Source: Tomocerus qinae (lineage: Eukaryota; Arthropoda; Collembola; Entomobryomorpha; Tomoceridae). Taken from it: 64,000 bases of DNA. This document shows, one piece after another, positions 14,901 to 26,600 of the stretch (its first letter is position 1; every line of letters starts with the position of its first letter). The stretch lies in the NCBI GenBank assembly GCA_020055645.1, contig CM034548.1, positions 42,834,296-42,898,295 of the forward strand. Direction: 5' to 3'. The notes under the pieces were generated by a model. It saw nothing but the letters and a program-made list of their open reading frames with translations, did no database searches and was not told the origin of the DNA. The position numbers were made by a program, and so were the translations under genes.

Positions 14901-16517
14901 TACTGGAGGGTTAGGTACTGGGAAACAAGGATTGATTGCGAAAGTTTCATTTCGGGATATTTTGGTTCTAACAAGAAGCATGCTTAAATATGTTACTCTC
15001 AAGTGCTTGCTTTCGAATATGAACAAAGTTGTGTCCTACAACTTTTGAGAATAAAGCCTTTTCGCTAGTGCTGACTGAAATACATGCGGATGGTACTTCG
15101 ATAAACAAAACTATATGTACTGGTACTTAATTTTATCTCTATATTATGTCTACTGTCTGATCAAAATTTGGTTTCGCTACTAATATGATTCTTCGAGTTA
15201 CTATGCGGCCTAACAGGTCTATAAAGTAGGATTTTGTCTGCTTAGTAAATGAATTAGGAGACATGAAAAAGTAGCCATGCAGAGGTCTCTGGCAGATGTG
15301 ACGTGGACAAATAAATAATTAATTAATTGAAGCATAAAAAAGAGTAATATTATTCACACAAGTTGCTAGTCGCAATTAATAAATACTTACCATCGGTTAA
15401 AGTTTGATGTGTCTGAATTTGTCGAATAGTCCACTCCATCAAACTTCTACGCTTGGTCTTAATAAAGGCTGTTCATATTATATACTTCAGCTTATATTTG
15501 ACAGGCAGGTCAATCCTTGCATTAACTGGGTCACATTCACATCGTACGTTATAGACTATTGCATTATCTATTTATGATGTAGAATGATGTGCGAGAATAT
15601 CAATATTATAACGAGTGGAGCTATTCTATTCGATAAGGGGCTTTTGACTTGAGTGGACAAGACACCGAAGAAACCAATTCTCTTCATTGTGGACTCAGAT
15701 CCACTACGCAATTGCAATAGTTGTGGTAGGTTTCCATTTCAATAATTATGCAATACCGATTTGGAATCAAAACTATTTAATGAATGAGATGCCATGGAAA
15801 TCGTCGCAATTGCATGTTAGTGAAATGGAAATCGTCTTTGGAAAATAGAAATTCCAAATATTATGTTACAAAAATATTCGTATTAATTAGTTGGGCTGTT
15901 ATCTAAATGCCATGTGATTATTATTTTGAAGATCTTATAGTATCATTAACATAATTGTATGTACCTAAGGAAAGTCAGTTGTCTTGTCTCTCACCCGTTG
16001 CAATGAAATTCTAGAGCATCTCATTTATGTGTAATAAGTCCACTCTCTCTTTTGCCAAACAGCTAATTTTTCTCTCAGCACACCTACAAATATAAATCGT
16101 TATGGTTAATAATACTCATTGTTACGTTTTTACAAAAGTTATTGATTACGTATCATAGGGTAGTCACATAATATACTTGTTTAACTGAGGTGTGTCAACA
16201 CAAATCGACAGCCTGTTCATTAATTTATTAAGATCCGTGATAGTAATGCGACTTTTAACAGCATGGACTGTGATAGTCAAGCTATAAGAGCTATAACTGG
16301 CGTCTGCTTGCATAATTGCGTTGGTACTTTACAGCCTTCATTCATTATAAGTTTCACTGGATATGTTTGTAAGTTACTATTACATCACACCGTCGAATGA
16401 TTCCTTCGCATTCAATTATATTTACATTGAAAGAGAATTAGACTTGTCTGGAGAAGCCTGGCAATGTGAAAAGGAACGTCCATATACTACGAAAAGCCGG
16501 TTTTTCATTAAAAAATA
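5905..16517. other. Non-coding stretch upstream of the DIRS element
   Basis: No supported gene. The only notable sites are a CTC triplet run near 8167-8180 and a strong isolated donor-like site near 10302 (ctgtacag followed by gtgagc) after a short open frame. No acceptor or downstream exon can be paired with it. The remainder is AT-rich sequence with short chance ORFs. Confidence 0.45.
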
Positions 16518-16707
16518 ATTAAACAATTAAACGAACACATGATGTTCGATTGTAATTCTATGAGGACGACTTATGGGAAGGGGTTATATTATATTACTAA
16601 GTAGTAGACCTCTACTTTCCGCGATAGACCACACTATTTCAAAGAAAGAAAAGACGCGCCATTGCGCTTCCAATACAGCCTCTATCCACTCTAAAACGCC
16701 ATTAATT
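16518..16707 (-). repeat. DIRS 3' inverted terminal repeat
   Basis: Plus-strand reading: aattaaacaattaaacgaac, then a unique extension to tgtaattctatgaggacgac, then the shared repeat body ending cgccatta near 16704. This end is about 35 bases longer at its tip than the 5' repeat, and that extension is also copied, inverted, in the internal complementary region. The body is the exact inverse of the repeat at 20474-20577. Confidence 0.87.
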
Positions 16708-16783
16708 TCAAAGATGTTTGCATGAAAAAAGGGGTTGTATTTCTTTTTTGTTTAAAAAAATACTTTTTGATGGGCAGGGTGGG

Positions 16784-16902
16784 TATAACCCCTTCCCATA
16801 AGTCGTCCTCATAGAATTACAATCGAACATCATGTGTTCGTTTAATTGTTTAATTCTATTTCGGACGACTTATGGTCGGGGTTATATTATATTACTAAGT
16901 AG
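16784..16902 (-). repeat. DIRS internal complementary region (ICR)
   Basis: Two adjoining blocks. Block one (16784 to about 16852) is the reverse complement of the outer 3' terminus (about 16518-16588). Block two (about 16851-16902) is the reverse complement of the outer 5' terminus (about 20576-20628). They meet at gtttaattctattt, so the ICR reads as the circular junction of the two element ends. In DIRS-1-like elements this region templates completion of the termini during replication. Its preservation here contrasts with the broken protein genes. Confidence 0.88.
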
Positions 16903-17104
16903 ATGTTCAAATAACATGCAAACAATATTACACGAGTTCCAAAATGGTAGCATTAAGTTTTGTATATTATTCTATGAATGTTATACTTGACATGAGCTAT
17001 ACAGTAACACCGATTGAGCAAAGTCTGTATTGTAGGCTATAGGCCGATTGTAGAACTTTGCGAACACCATTGAAGTCATTCAGTCTTTCGAATGACTTTC
17101 AAAT

Positions 17105-17221
17105 CTATGCCGTTGATGAACTTGACAATGACTCAATCATTATTCTGGCACTATCGATAGGAACTTGTTTCCTTATTAATGCTTGTAGGATAACTTCGCT
17201 GCCACCAGGAAAGTTGGTCCG
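17105..17221 (-). pseudogene. Stub of a DIRS tyrosine recombinase gene
   Basis: This frame overlaps the end of the RNase H extension, as recombinase genes do in DIRS elements, and reads IRKQVPIDSARIMIESLSSS before a stop at 17105. The pattern resembles the N-terminal SAM-like segment that precedes the catalytic domain in DIRS recombinases. Only about 38 codons remain. Between here and the ICR at 16902 there are about 200 bases with no R-H-R-Y catalytic region. The identity rests on position and a short motif, so it is tentative. Confidence 0.45.
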
Positions 17222-19130
17222 CTATTCGATGTCTTGTGCTAAATGGAGACAACAAAAGATTGTCACTTGGTGAAAATTTTAACCATTTGTCTTTTGCTAA
17301 CTTAGCAAAAAAGAGGGTACCAATGCTGTGATGGCCAATGGGGTACCACTACAATCCCTTCAGCTTTGTCATCGACAATCTTTTTCAAGGTTCTGCCTAC
17401 CATATTAAATGGTGGAAAAGCATAAAAGTTTCTCTCATTCCAATTTATTGTAAAGGCATCTATTGCCTCCGAACTAGGATTTGGTTTCCATGAAACGAAA
17501 CTTTTACATTTATTGTTGATTGAACTGGCAAAAAGATCTATTTCCGGTTCACCAAAACAATCAACAATTTTTTCAAAAGCGAATGGGTTTAATTCCCATT
17601 CATATTCTTGGTCCCGACTTCGAGACTCTCTGTCTGCTACCGTGTTTTCTTTTGAAGGAATATATGAGGCAAATACCCATATATTCCTGAATTCACAGAA
17701 TTGCCAAAAGGCTCTGGACACGGAATTAAGGTTTGAAAATTTTGGACCTCCCATTTTATTTATATAGGCGACAGCAGTGGTGTTGTCAATCCTAAAAAGC
17801 AATTGACAATTACTAAGATCTTTAGCATAAGATTTGAGAGCATATAGAGCTGCTATTAATTCCAGCTCATTAATATGTAACTGTCTTTGCTTTTCCGACC
17901 ATAGGCCTCGAGTTGTGATGCCATTACAAACAGCTCCCCATCCGGAACGCGAAGCATCCGTAAAAATTACCCTATGAAAACAGTCGTTTCTAATAGGGCC
18001 GATACCAAATTCCAATTTCTTTTGCCACCACAATAAATCCAACTTAGATTGGCCACTTAATTTCATGACAGTGTCGAAATCGTTATCAGACTTTCGCAAG
18101 GCATCGCATTTTTCTTTCTCAAAAATTTTTGTATACAATATACAAAAGAAAAAGCATAGCGGACTGAAATTAGTTGACCTATCAGTTGCGCAAAATCTCT
18201 TATTATGCAACATGTGCTATTAATAAAACGTTCTACGTTCTTCGCAATCTTTTTCCTTTTTTCTGTGGTGATACTGATCTCGTAGCATTTAGAATTAATT
18301 ACGTAACCGAGATATTCCACCATTTGGGAGGGAACAATTTTTGATTTCTCCCAATGAATTAGAAAACCAAGGCGTTGTAAAAACCCTATGGTAAAATTAA
18401 CATTATATTGGCACTCAGTTTCAGTTGGCTCTATGCAGAAAATGTCATCTAAATAGTCAACAGATGACAATTTTTGATTCCTCAAGTAGGTCATAGCCAC
18501 TTTCATAATTTTTGTAAATAAGTATGGAGCTATATTTAGACCAAAAGGGATGCAAGTAAACTGGTAAAGTTTTCCTTTCCACTGGAAACGGAAATACTTC
18601 CTATGTTTTTTGTATAAGGGGATTAAAAAATAGGCATCTTGAAGGTCAATAGTTGCCATATAGCTATCCCTTCTCACCAGTTGTATTGCGGATCGAACAT
18701 CTGTCAACTTGAAGTGAGGAGGATCAATGAAATTATTAAGATTTTTTAGGTTTATTACAAACCTAGAGTTTCCGTTTTTCTTGGGAACAAGAAAGTAGGA
18801 AGAAATAAATTCATTGTTTGCATGAGAGCATAATTCAATAGCGCCTTTTGTGAGAAGCTCATTGATAGACGCTTGCATCTTCGTCGTTTCTGTAGGACTT
18901 AATTCTGGCTCACCAGGGACATAAACTTGTTTAGGCTGACTGTTAAAAGGCACCCTGTACCCTTGTAACCAACCTAAAACTACTGGAGCAGCCTTAATGT
19001 TTTGCCATTCCGAAAGGAAAAATTTTAATCTTCCTGCAATTATTACCTGGTCTGAAGTTATTTCCGATTGCTTGTTTTCTTCTGCCCGCCGTACTGACGA
19101 TAGGGTTTTGTCAGTGACGGGCGTTCGGAG
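17151..19130 (-). pseudogene. DIRS reverse transcriptase-RNase H polyprotein, frameshifted
   Basis: The frame is open from about 19130, overlapping the gag 3' end; the pre-RT segment reads AGRLKFFLSEWQNIKAAP. RT motifs follow in order: LVPKKNGNSRFVINLKNLN, DLQDAYFLIPL, the catalytic YLDDI (within SSVDYLDDIFCI), and LGYVI. A frameshift near 18130 moves the reading to the frame holding KIFEKEKCDALRK and RNase H, whose acidic residues sit in FTDASRSGWGA, INELELIAA, RIDNTTAVAYINKMGG and NTVADRESR. The C-terminal extension (EIDLFASSINNKCKSF, PHWPSQHWYP) is diagnostic of DIRS/Ngaro. A second frameshift in an A/T run near 17305-17313 precedes a tail FAKLAKDKWLKFSPSDNLLL ending at 17151. No methyltransferase domain is seen. 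Confidence 0.85.
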
Positions 19131-20215
19131 TTTAAAGACTCCTTGGAATTTCCTTTTGTGGATGTGCGAGAATTTTTCGATCCACTTTTGTTGCTTGTTC
19201 TGGTGTTAGGTTTAGATTTCTCCTGTAAATCCAAAGCCGACTTTTCGATCTCTTTTGCTGTTTTTATACGTTGAGTAAGATCAGCTCCAAAGAGATACTC
19301 ATCTACTAGCCCAGATTCCGCTGCTTTTCTCATACCTTGCTTTAAGCTAGGTAACAAAGCTGAACGTCGCTTAAAGGACAAATTGTGATGTAGGTCACAA
19401 AGTAAACGTCCTGAATCGCCCAAGGAGCGATAAATGTCTTTAAAATCCTTTTGATTTTGTAGGGCTAGCATTAAATTCAGACCAGAACCCAAAGCTGAAA
19501 CCGCTGTTGAGACTTGTGAATGAATGTTGACCATTTGATCATCCTTCTTCTTGGAATCGTTTTGCAGAAAGCCATCAAACTCTATGTTTAGCTTTGGTAC
19601 GGAGAGAAATTTCGAGTTCTCCGGGACCGGATATTTCTTGGAAATATTGGTACGGTCATCGGCCATTAGGCCGTCCTCAACAATCGGTTTCCAACGAGAT
19701 AAGATCTCGGAATGCATTGGGGGCCGTACTCTATTTTCTTCTCTGGAGCACTTCCCAATGATTCCAATATGTCGTCATCCACAGGAATATGCATCTCCAG
19801 ACTATCATTGTCGATAGCAGATTTGTCGGTAGCAGAAAACACCGTGTCGCGAAGCGATACTGTGTAATGACGAATCGTCAGATTCGGTACTGCTTGCTCT
19901 GTCTCTCGTCACAGTAACCTTGTCCGTCTCGAAGAGATGGACAGGCTTTGAATTCGACTCGACGAGTTGAATTCGTTTTTTGGTCTCCAGTTTTTCCAGT
20001 CTACTGAGTATTTCCCTATAAATATCAGTGGACGAGGATTCACTTCTTGAATAGAGTGACCGGTGACGAGACCGACTTCGAGTAGGGCTCCTGTTATGAG
20101 ATCGTCGAGTAGAGCGCGATGAGCGATCAGTTTCGGAATGACGATCTCGATGACGACGGTTATGACTTGTTTCTTCATAATGACGATGTTTTCTATCCCG
20201 ATGTCTTCCGCTCAT
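19058..20215 (-). pseudogene. DIRS gag-like protein, one frameshift
   Basis: The start at 20215 (MSGRHRDRKHRHYEE) is preferred over the upstream Met at 20242 because it begins the RS/RH-rich head. About 70 residues of Arg-Ser/Arg-His repeats are followed by a short acidic, possibly coiled segment (YREILSRLEKLETKKR). The frame ends at 19805. The continuation lies in another frame that is open above 19717 (DDDILESLGSAPEKK) and runs to 19058. That second part carries the DIRS/Ngaro gag signature near its C-terminus (EYLFGADLTQRIKTAKEIEK) and a basic, Ser/Lys-rich tail. A one-base change around 19850 explains the break. The role is nucleocapsid-like packaging of element RNA, by family analogy. 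Confidence 0.75.
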
Positions 20216-20473
20216 GTCTGTAAGGATTCTAATAAATGTCAATATTAAATTCTGATGAATGACAAAATATCCTTACCACTACCAGGTGTAATATCAATAT
20301 TATTTACAAGAGTGAAGGATAATACAAATATCACATTTTCATACAATTGCAAATATTTATGAGAAAAACATACCACCCCACCGAATTTACCGATATATCT
20401 TCGTTAAAATTGAAAACTGAAGATTTTTCAGGAGGGATAATTAGGCTGCGTGTGGTTGCTATCGCACAAAGAG

Positions 20474-20628
20474 AAGTAATGGCGTTTTAGAGTGGATAGA
20501 GGCTGTATTGGAAGCGCAATGGCGCGTCTTTTCTTTCTTTGAAATAGTGTGGTCTATCGCGGAAAGTAGAGGTCTACTACTTAGTAATATAATATAACCC
20601 CGACCATAAGTCGTCCGAAATAGAATTA
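20474..20628 (-). repeat. DIRS 5' inverted terminal repeat
   Basis: On the minus strand it starts taattctatttcggacgact, runs through a T/A-rich segment ending ctaagtag, and continues to cgccatta. From tagacctc to cgccatta it matches the repeat at the other end without visible change, in inverted orientation. The outermost ~50 bases differ from the other end at a few positions (ttc for gag after taattctat; tcg for gaa before gggttata), as expected for the non-identical ITR tips of DIRS elements. The boundary is set by the point where the match to the internal complementary region stops. Confidence 0.88.
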
Positions 20629-23600
20629 TAAATAAAGTCCATTTGTATTAATAATCTTATCAAAAATAGATCATTTATGGAAAACAAAGATTTTGTGTGA
20701 TTCCATTTGCCAAGTACATTAATTTGGCAGGTAATAAATATGACAGTGACAACGTCGAGCGTACCTTTACTCTGCAGGGTGCCGGTATAAAAAGCTGGAT
20801 ACTTTCCGAGGCAGCCATACGGAGTTGTTGATGTACCTGAGTAAAAAGTTGTTGATGTGATGGCCTCGTAAGACATAATACGGTATAGTAGTGATTCGAA
20901 ATGCAGATGACAATTGGTAGAGAGTAGTGGGACTGGAGAACATGGACTACTCAAGTATAAGTTTCTCTTAATTAAATCGACCTGATATTAGATTAAATTA
21001 TGTCGTCATCATCTCATCCGAGCGTCAACCGTTGAGAATGTATGAATGGAAACTTGGTTGTTTGGACTGCAATTCAAACACAAATTCAATGAAAGCGGAA
21101 TAAATTTGCAAACAAATTAGGGATTACTCACTCCTTTATTATTACGCTTGAATTCGACCTACTAGTTCGGATTTGCATCAAGGTACACGAATTATAGAAT
21201 TATACCCTACTATTGTACTATTGTTTCCAGTCCTCGTCTATATCACTTTGTTTGCCACGCTAATTAGAAAAGCTAGTCTTTTCTGCTCCGACGTAGGTTA
21301 AATACTATTTCCTGTTAACTTTTAATGTAAATTATGTTACATATAATATTACTGCTACATATATCTATATTCTATTAATATGCACCATATATATGTACGG
21401 ACACATAACTCTTTGCAGGTTTCAAAGTTTCAATTTATTGCCTCATTAAAAGCAGAAGCCATCGTTTTTAGGAATTTAGCTACACTTTCTTTCTATGAAT
21501 GAATACAAGCATTTATTATGAGTTTCTAGTAGTAGGCTAGCCAAGGCATACTACAACACAATTGCACTAGATCAGTTCAATTCGTGCTAAAATTATTTGC
21601 TCCAAGGCTTCCAAAATTTTACATAGCTATCAAGCTTGTAGTAAAAACATGCATTGCTATAATTATAGCACTGTAAGCAGATAGTCCCTTTACACTTTGG
21701 TATTATTTTTCGAAACTAAAATTTGCATCTTTATAAAACTCTTTGAAGAAAACACTTTTATGTCTCATTTTGTTCATAATTAATTGCTTCACTCATAAAA
21801 GCTCGACTAGACATTCCAAAAAGTGAGACAAATCTCCTAGAAAGTCATTTCCAATGGATTATTCAGTTAAATATAATTCTTTGAAAAGTCTATTAGTATT
21901 AGAGGATAGTATACTCTCAAAATCGTAACTCCATACTCTTGGCTTGTTTCATTAACTGCAATACATTATAGCTGTAGGCTAATTGAGTGACTATTCTCTA
22001 ACAATGTGTGGGGATACTATTGCTTTATAGTGTAAATTGACAACTGACACTTTATCCAAAGTCGACCTTAATGAAGTGCTTGATCAATTGCCTGTATTCT
22101 GCATGCACTAAGTACTATAAAGTATTTGTATAGAACTACGTCATTACTTTTCGGAAATACAACTTGAGCCCTTGTCTAGTACCCTTTGGTGTGTTCTGGT
22201 TGGCGTCATCAGTTTGGCTATGCAAAGAGTCTTCCTCAACAGATCTTTCACTCTCTATCTCTTTAATGTTCATTAGATAGCAACTATTGGACATCCGTTT
22301 TTCATTTCCTCCTCTTAATGTTTGTAGACTCGTAGTCTATCTTATAGCCGAGCTATAGTTAGGTGGGCAAATTATTTATGCAAATGCATTTCAATTGATA
22401 GTACGGAAAACACAAGTACATGTGCTGCATAATCTATTGTAGTACCAATTGAACCCGATATATGCAAGATTAAAAGGAGTGCAAATACTCTAGTAAACTG
22501 TTTTGTTCCGCCGCTCCCATTTGCTACCGTCTCTTTCGTTCCGTGTGTATCTCCTCGGCGGCATTGCGCTCTTGGGCATGTGTGATTTGTCCTTTATTAA
22601 CATTTATGTCGAGCTTGATGGCTTTAGGTACGTTGCTGCTGTGCTATCTGCATAAATAAGGAGCCGTTGTTATGTATAATACACTCCATGGCTATACATA
22701 ACGCAGCTCTATATATACTATGCATAAAGTATACCTAAATTACTTAATATTCAACCTAGCAAATCTCCGATGTGATGATGTGCTGAGAGGAAGCAAAGCA
22801 CTACCAAATAGTTCCCCTGGGGCTGAATAAATGCAAATCGGTAAACACGTTCACTTATGTCAAGCTAACTGCTATGCTCACAATGCGGTTATTATTCATT
22901 TTCACTTTTAATGACTTCACTCAGTTTATTTGCTCATTGCTACTTCATTTGACTTTATTGTCAATTTCGCTAGCCGGGAGTTCACAGAGCGTTTGTTTTA
23001 AATACCCCCATTTAAATTCATTATCTCATTTCAATCTGTGTTTGTGACTATTATTAGAAAACAAGTTCCAAGGCTATCAATTTCCCCTTTTATGCCCACT
23101 TTCGCAAGTAATTATTTTAAATTATTTACACAGTCTGCAAATCTATTTAAGTAGGTACCAATATAGTACAGATGATATCTAACGTGTACATAATGCTGCC
23201 AATTGTGGATTTCATCGTGCTACCCCATCATAACATAGTCTTCTCTTCCGTATTATAATTTTGCAAGATTAATTAGTTAAAACAGTCATTCAAAAAACCA
23301 AATTGTCTGTTGAAGTTATAATACTGGATGTACCTTCAACCTTCATAGTGTAATTCACATTTAAGAACTTCGAGGGCTGGAGCTGTATCCATTAATCTTT
23401 AGGGACTTATATGTATAATATAATATTAGAAGAACATCTAAAGCATCTATATTTATAGGGTCTACAATGTAGATTTGAGAACTCATTTCGTTAATCGATT
23501 TTTTGGTTGTGCTATATATATATAAACATTAATTCGGCACCTTATGCCTATGACATACTATGAAATTCCTTCCAATGAACGAGTTGATTCTCAAAATTCT

Positions 23601-26600
23601 ATAGAGAACTGCCGTAGCGTAATACATTTACTTGTATCCTATGGATTACAGAAAGTTGGACTATGGAAAAGTGTAAACCTAATGCGTTATGGATTTCTTT
23701 CCTAAATGGGTATACCTGGTATAAATGCCCCACTTCACCCAAGTCACAATGGACCTTATTGCCAAATAACCTATGTAGGTGAATACGTGTAAGTACTTAG
23801 GTTTTCCTTGCATTGCACAATTTTTATTTGGAAATAAGTAAAATGATTTCTGATGACTCTATAAAACAATTCGATGGTGGGGAAGTAAAATTCGTTTTTT
23901 CATGTTTATCCCTTTGTATCCAAGTTTGGTATTCAGGCTTTGTGGCAGGTTCGGGCTTACCATGCACAATACTAATACAATGCTGATCAGATCCATTGAC
24001 TACATACATAAAATATTGTAGCAGCATAGGTTACTAGACCTATCTATAGTGTTATAATATAGCAAGAGTTGTTAATCTCCTTTCGTTTGCGTGGGTAGCC
24101 TGCATTTTCTAATCCTCTGCGGACTTCCCACTCATAAAGATCATCTGAAACTTTAGCACAGAATGGAAGACAAATTTTATTAATAGCACGTAGGAAAGAA
24201 GAAGTGATTTACTGGTAAAATAAGGATAAAAATCTCATTTTCCCGGATGAACTAAGATTAAAATCCTGTAGTGTTTTCTATTCAAGGCCGCCTTATAATA
24301 TCCTCCTGAATTGTCTTACCAATTCACAACCAAATAAAAAACATAAAACACTGCAGAAAAGTACCTTTTGGTAAATGTGATGCATTTACTTATTGAGGAT
24401 TAGGAAACAAGGAAGTCGCGGCATGCAGCACAATGAGATTTTCAATGACTACTAAACCAATTCAATACATAGCAATGCGTATTTATTACAAGTAGCTCCA
24501 TTAGCATGGGACAGACATCAACTATAGAAACCAAGTAACATAGCCAAGAAAGACCGCAGAGTTTGTCCTCTGTAAGTGATTAATTTTATGCTTACTTCGC
24601 AAGGTTAGCTTCAGCCACACAATTCAAATGCTCTGTTTACGTTTCACCAAATGAGTTCTTCTAATCTTTTAAAAAGCCGTGCTAAAGAATAATTTGAGCC
24701 TCTACACAAAGACTGAGTATTATGTAAAATAAATGGCTCCATTAGCGAATACCATCACGGAATCATTACATTCGTCAATGAGCTGTCAAGTGGTTAACAA
24801 AGGTATGTCTAATTAGTGTAATGCTGGACAGATTAATTGATTGATTGATGCTATGACAAAGTGAAAATAGCAGTATTTGTACGCTGTGAATTTACTTAGA
24901 GGCCGATTCATATTCACTTCTTTACCTTTTGCATAGATTTATCCTATACCCAACGATGCAATTTCTAAATTATTATTTCCTCCCTTTCACCCTTCATGAA
25001 TTAGTACGCAGTCGCTTTAAAACTATAAAATACAGCGTATTGTACACCAGTTCATTTGAAAAATTATTCAGAATTATAAATAGTGATGCCCTTTATATTA
25101 TACGAAAACAATATGACCTTTGCATATAAAATCCGTAAAATTTTATTAATTGGAAACAACTCTAGTTATTTAATTATTGATGCAAATATTATGAGCACTT
25201 GGTCTGTGACTACGGGAAATCTATAAGGTTAAAGCATCCGACGCATGTGCTCCCAAGTGTGAAATATAATTATTATTAAAGAATTGAAAATATCTTATAT
25301 GGCATAAAAACGAAATTGTGCGTAACCTACTTAGAATAAAATAGAGACGTAATTGCAGAGAAAGAGAGTAGATTCTTATTGATTTTTAGCGGTTGCACGG
25401 AAGCCGCGTGTCGAGTGTAAAACTAGTTTATAATGTTGAAAGAAGCGAAGGTTTCTGAAAAAGAAACCACTTGATGATGCGTAATTTAAAACCCCTTTAA
25501 AAGTGCTCAAAGAAAATGTTTCCTATTTTAAATAAGGTTAACGCAGCCTGTATTAGGTAAAGATAAAGTTGTAATAATTTGGTTGAGGTTAGTGATAGTT
25601 TCCCACAAGTAAGACGTTTTTAGCATATGAACAGGTGAAAAAACTTGTAGACGTAATTTGATTATTTACTATTGTATTTCTTGGATAGGTATTTAGCATA
25701 TTATATTTGTTGGTACAGTGCTCAAGGATCTCAACCTATTTTGATTTCAGATTCCTTTACTATTTATTTATTGCAAAATCGAAATGGGACATTAGTTATT
25801 ATTTCCATACAAATGTTATTTAGATTTGGAGCATGAGAGAGATTCCTCATATCATTTTAGAGTTTTGTAGGTTAGGGTGTAGGTAACAGTATTCGTAATC
25901 TCATTGATATCAATTTTTTAATGTGGCAAATTTAGCAAAAAGCATTGCATTAGTACATAATATCATCCTTGTAATTAAGTTTCGCCGAGTCAAGTCAAGG
26001 TTGTTGGCTATCTGATTAAAAAATTCAGAAAATTATGGTTAACAAGTCACCTAAATGTTATATGCATGGTTATTCGTACGTAGAGAGTTGCAAAAACAAT
26101 GGGTACCTACTGGCTTGCAGATATCAACTGCTAAGACGAAGACAATTTTGTTTTTATAAAGGTCTCACGTAGACTACGTTAAATTGTCTCTGACTGCAGT
26201 ACATTAGATAACATTATACGCAGATAGGTACTTATTGTGTGGTATAAAATACTATAGATTTATTTTATACCAACTTATCGGCATAGCAATATAGAGCAGA
26301 ATTGCATCGCATGCAGCCAACTTGTGGTACAAACATAATAAATAAATGTAGCTCTTGTTCTCTAGTGTTTTACTAGTACAGATTATACAGAGATTTGATA
26401 TTCAGGCATTATTATTTTAGTGGCAGGCAGGATCACGTTGTAGGTGGTACAGTGTTGTATGTGTCTTATTGTTGAGTGTGGTGAGTACTAAGTATCTGTA
26501 GTAAGTAGAGTGTAGAGATGATGGAGCGATTTAATGCTATGTTGATTGATGGGATAAAAAACTGATGTAAATGGTAGTTGCATATAGTAATATCCTGTGT

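Larger units (their letters stand above)
16518..20628 (-). mobile_element. DIRS-type retrotransposon, internally deleted
   Basis: An element of about 4.1 kb in minus orientation. Reading from 20628 down, the order is: 5' inverted terminal repeat, RS-rich gag, second part of gag, reverse transcriptase, RNase H with the DIRS-type C-terminal extension, a recombinase stub, the internal complementary region, and the 3' inverted terminal repeat. DIRS elements replicate through a circular intermediate and integrate with a tyrosine recombinase instead of an integrase, so they leave no target duplication, and I see none. The internal complementary region (16784-16902) is complementary to both outer ends joined head to tail, the defining feature of the class. 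The protein genes are frameshifted and the recombinase is almost absent, so autonomous activity is unlikely. Confidence 0.9.

Noticed and set aside
16518-16860. Stand-alone MITE at the left of the DIRS element
   Set aside because: The 16518-16588 / 16784-16852 inverted pair first looked like a small transposon. The second ICR block matching the far 5' end shows that it is the DIRS 3' ITR plus ICR.
20577-20954. 125-codon minus-strand ORF across the DIRS 5' end
   Set aside because: It runs through the ITR boundary into the element, so its last part is repeat sequence. The upstream part has no recognised family. A TATAAAA-like string on the plus strand near 20786 has no supporting transcript evidence.
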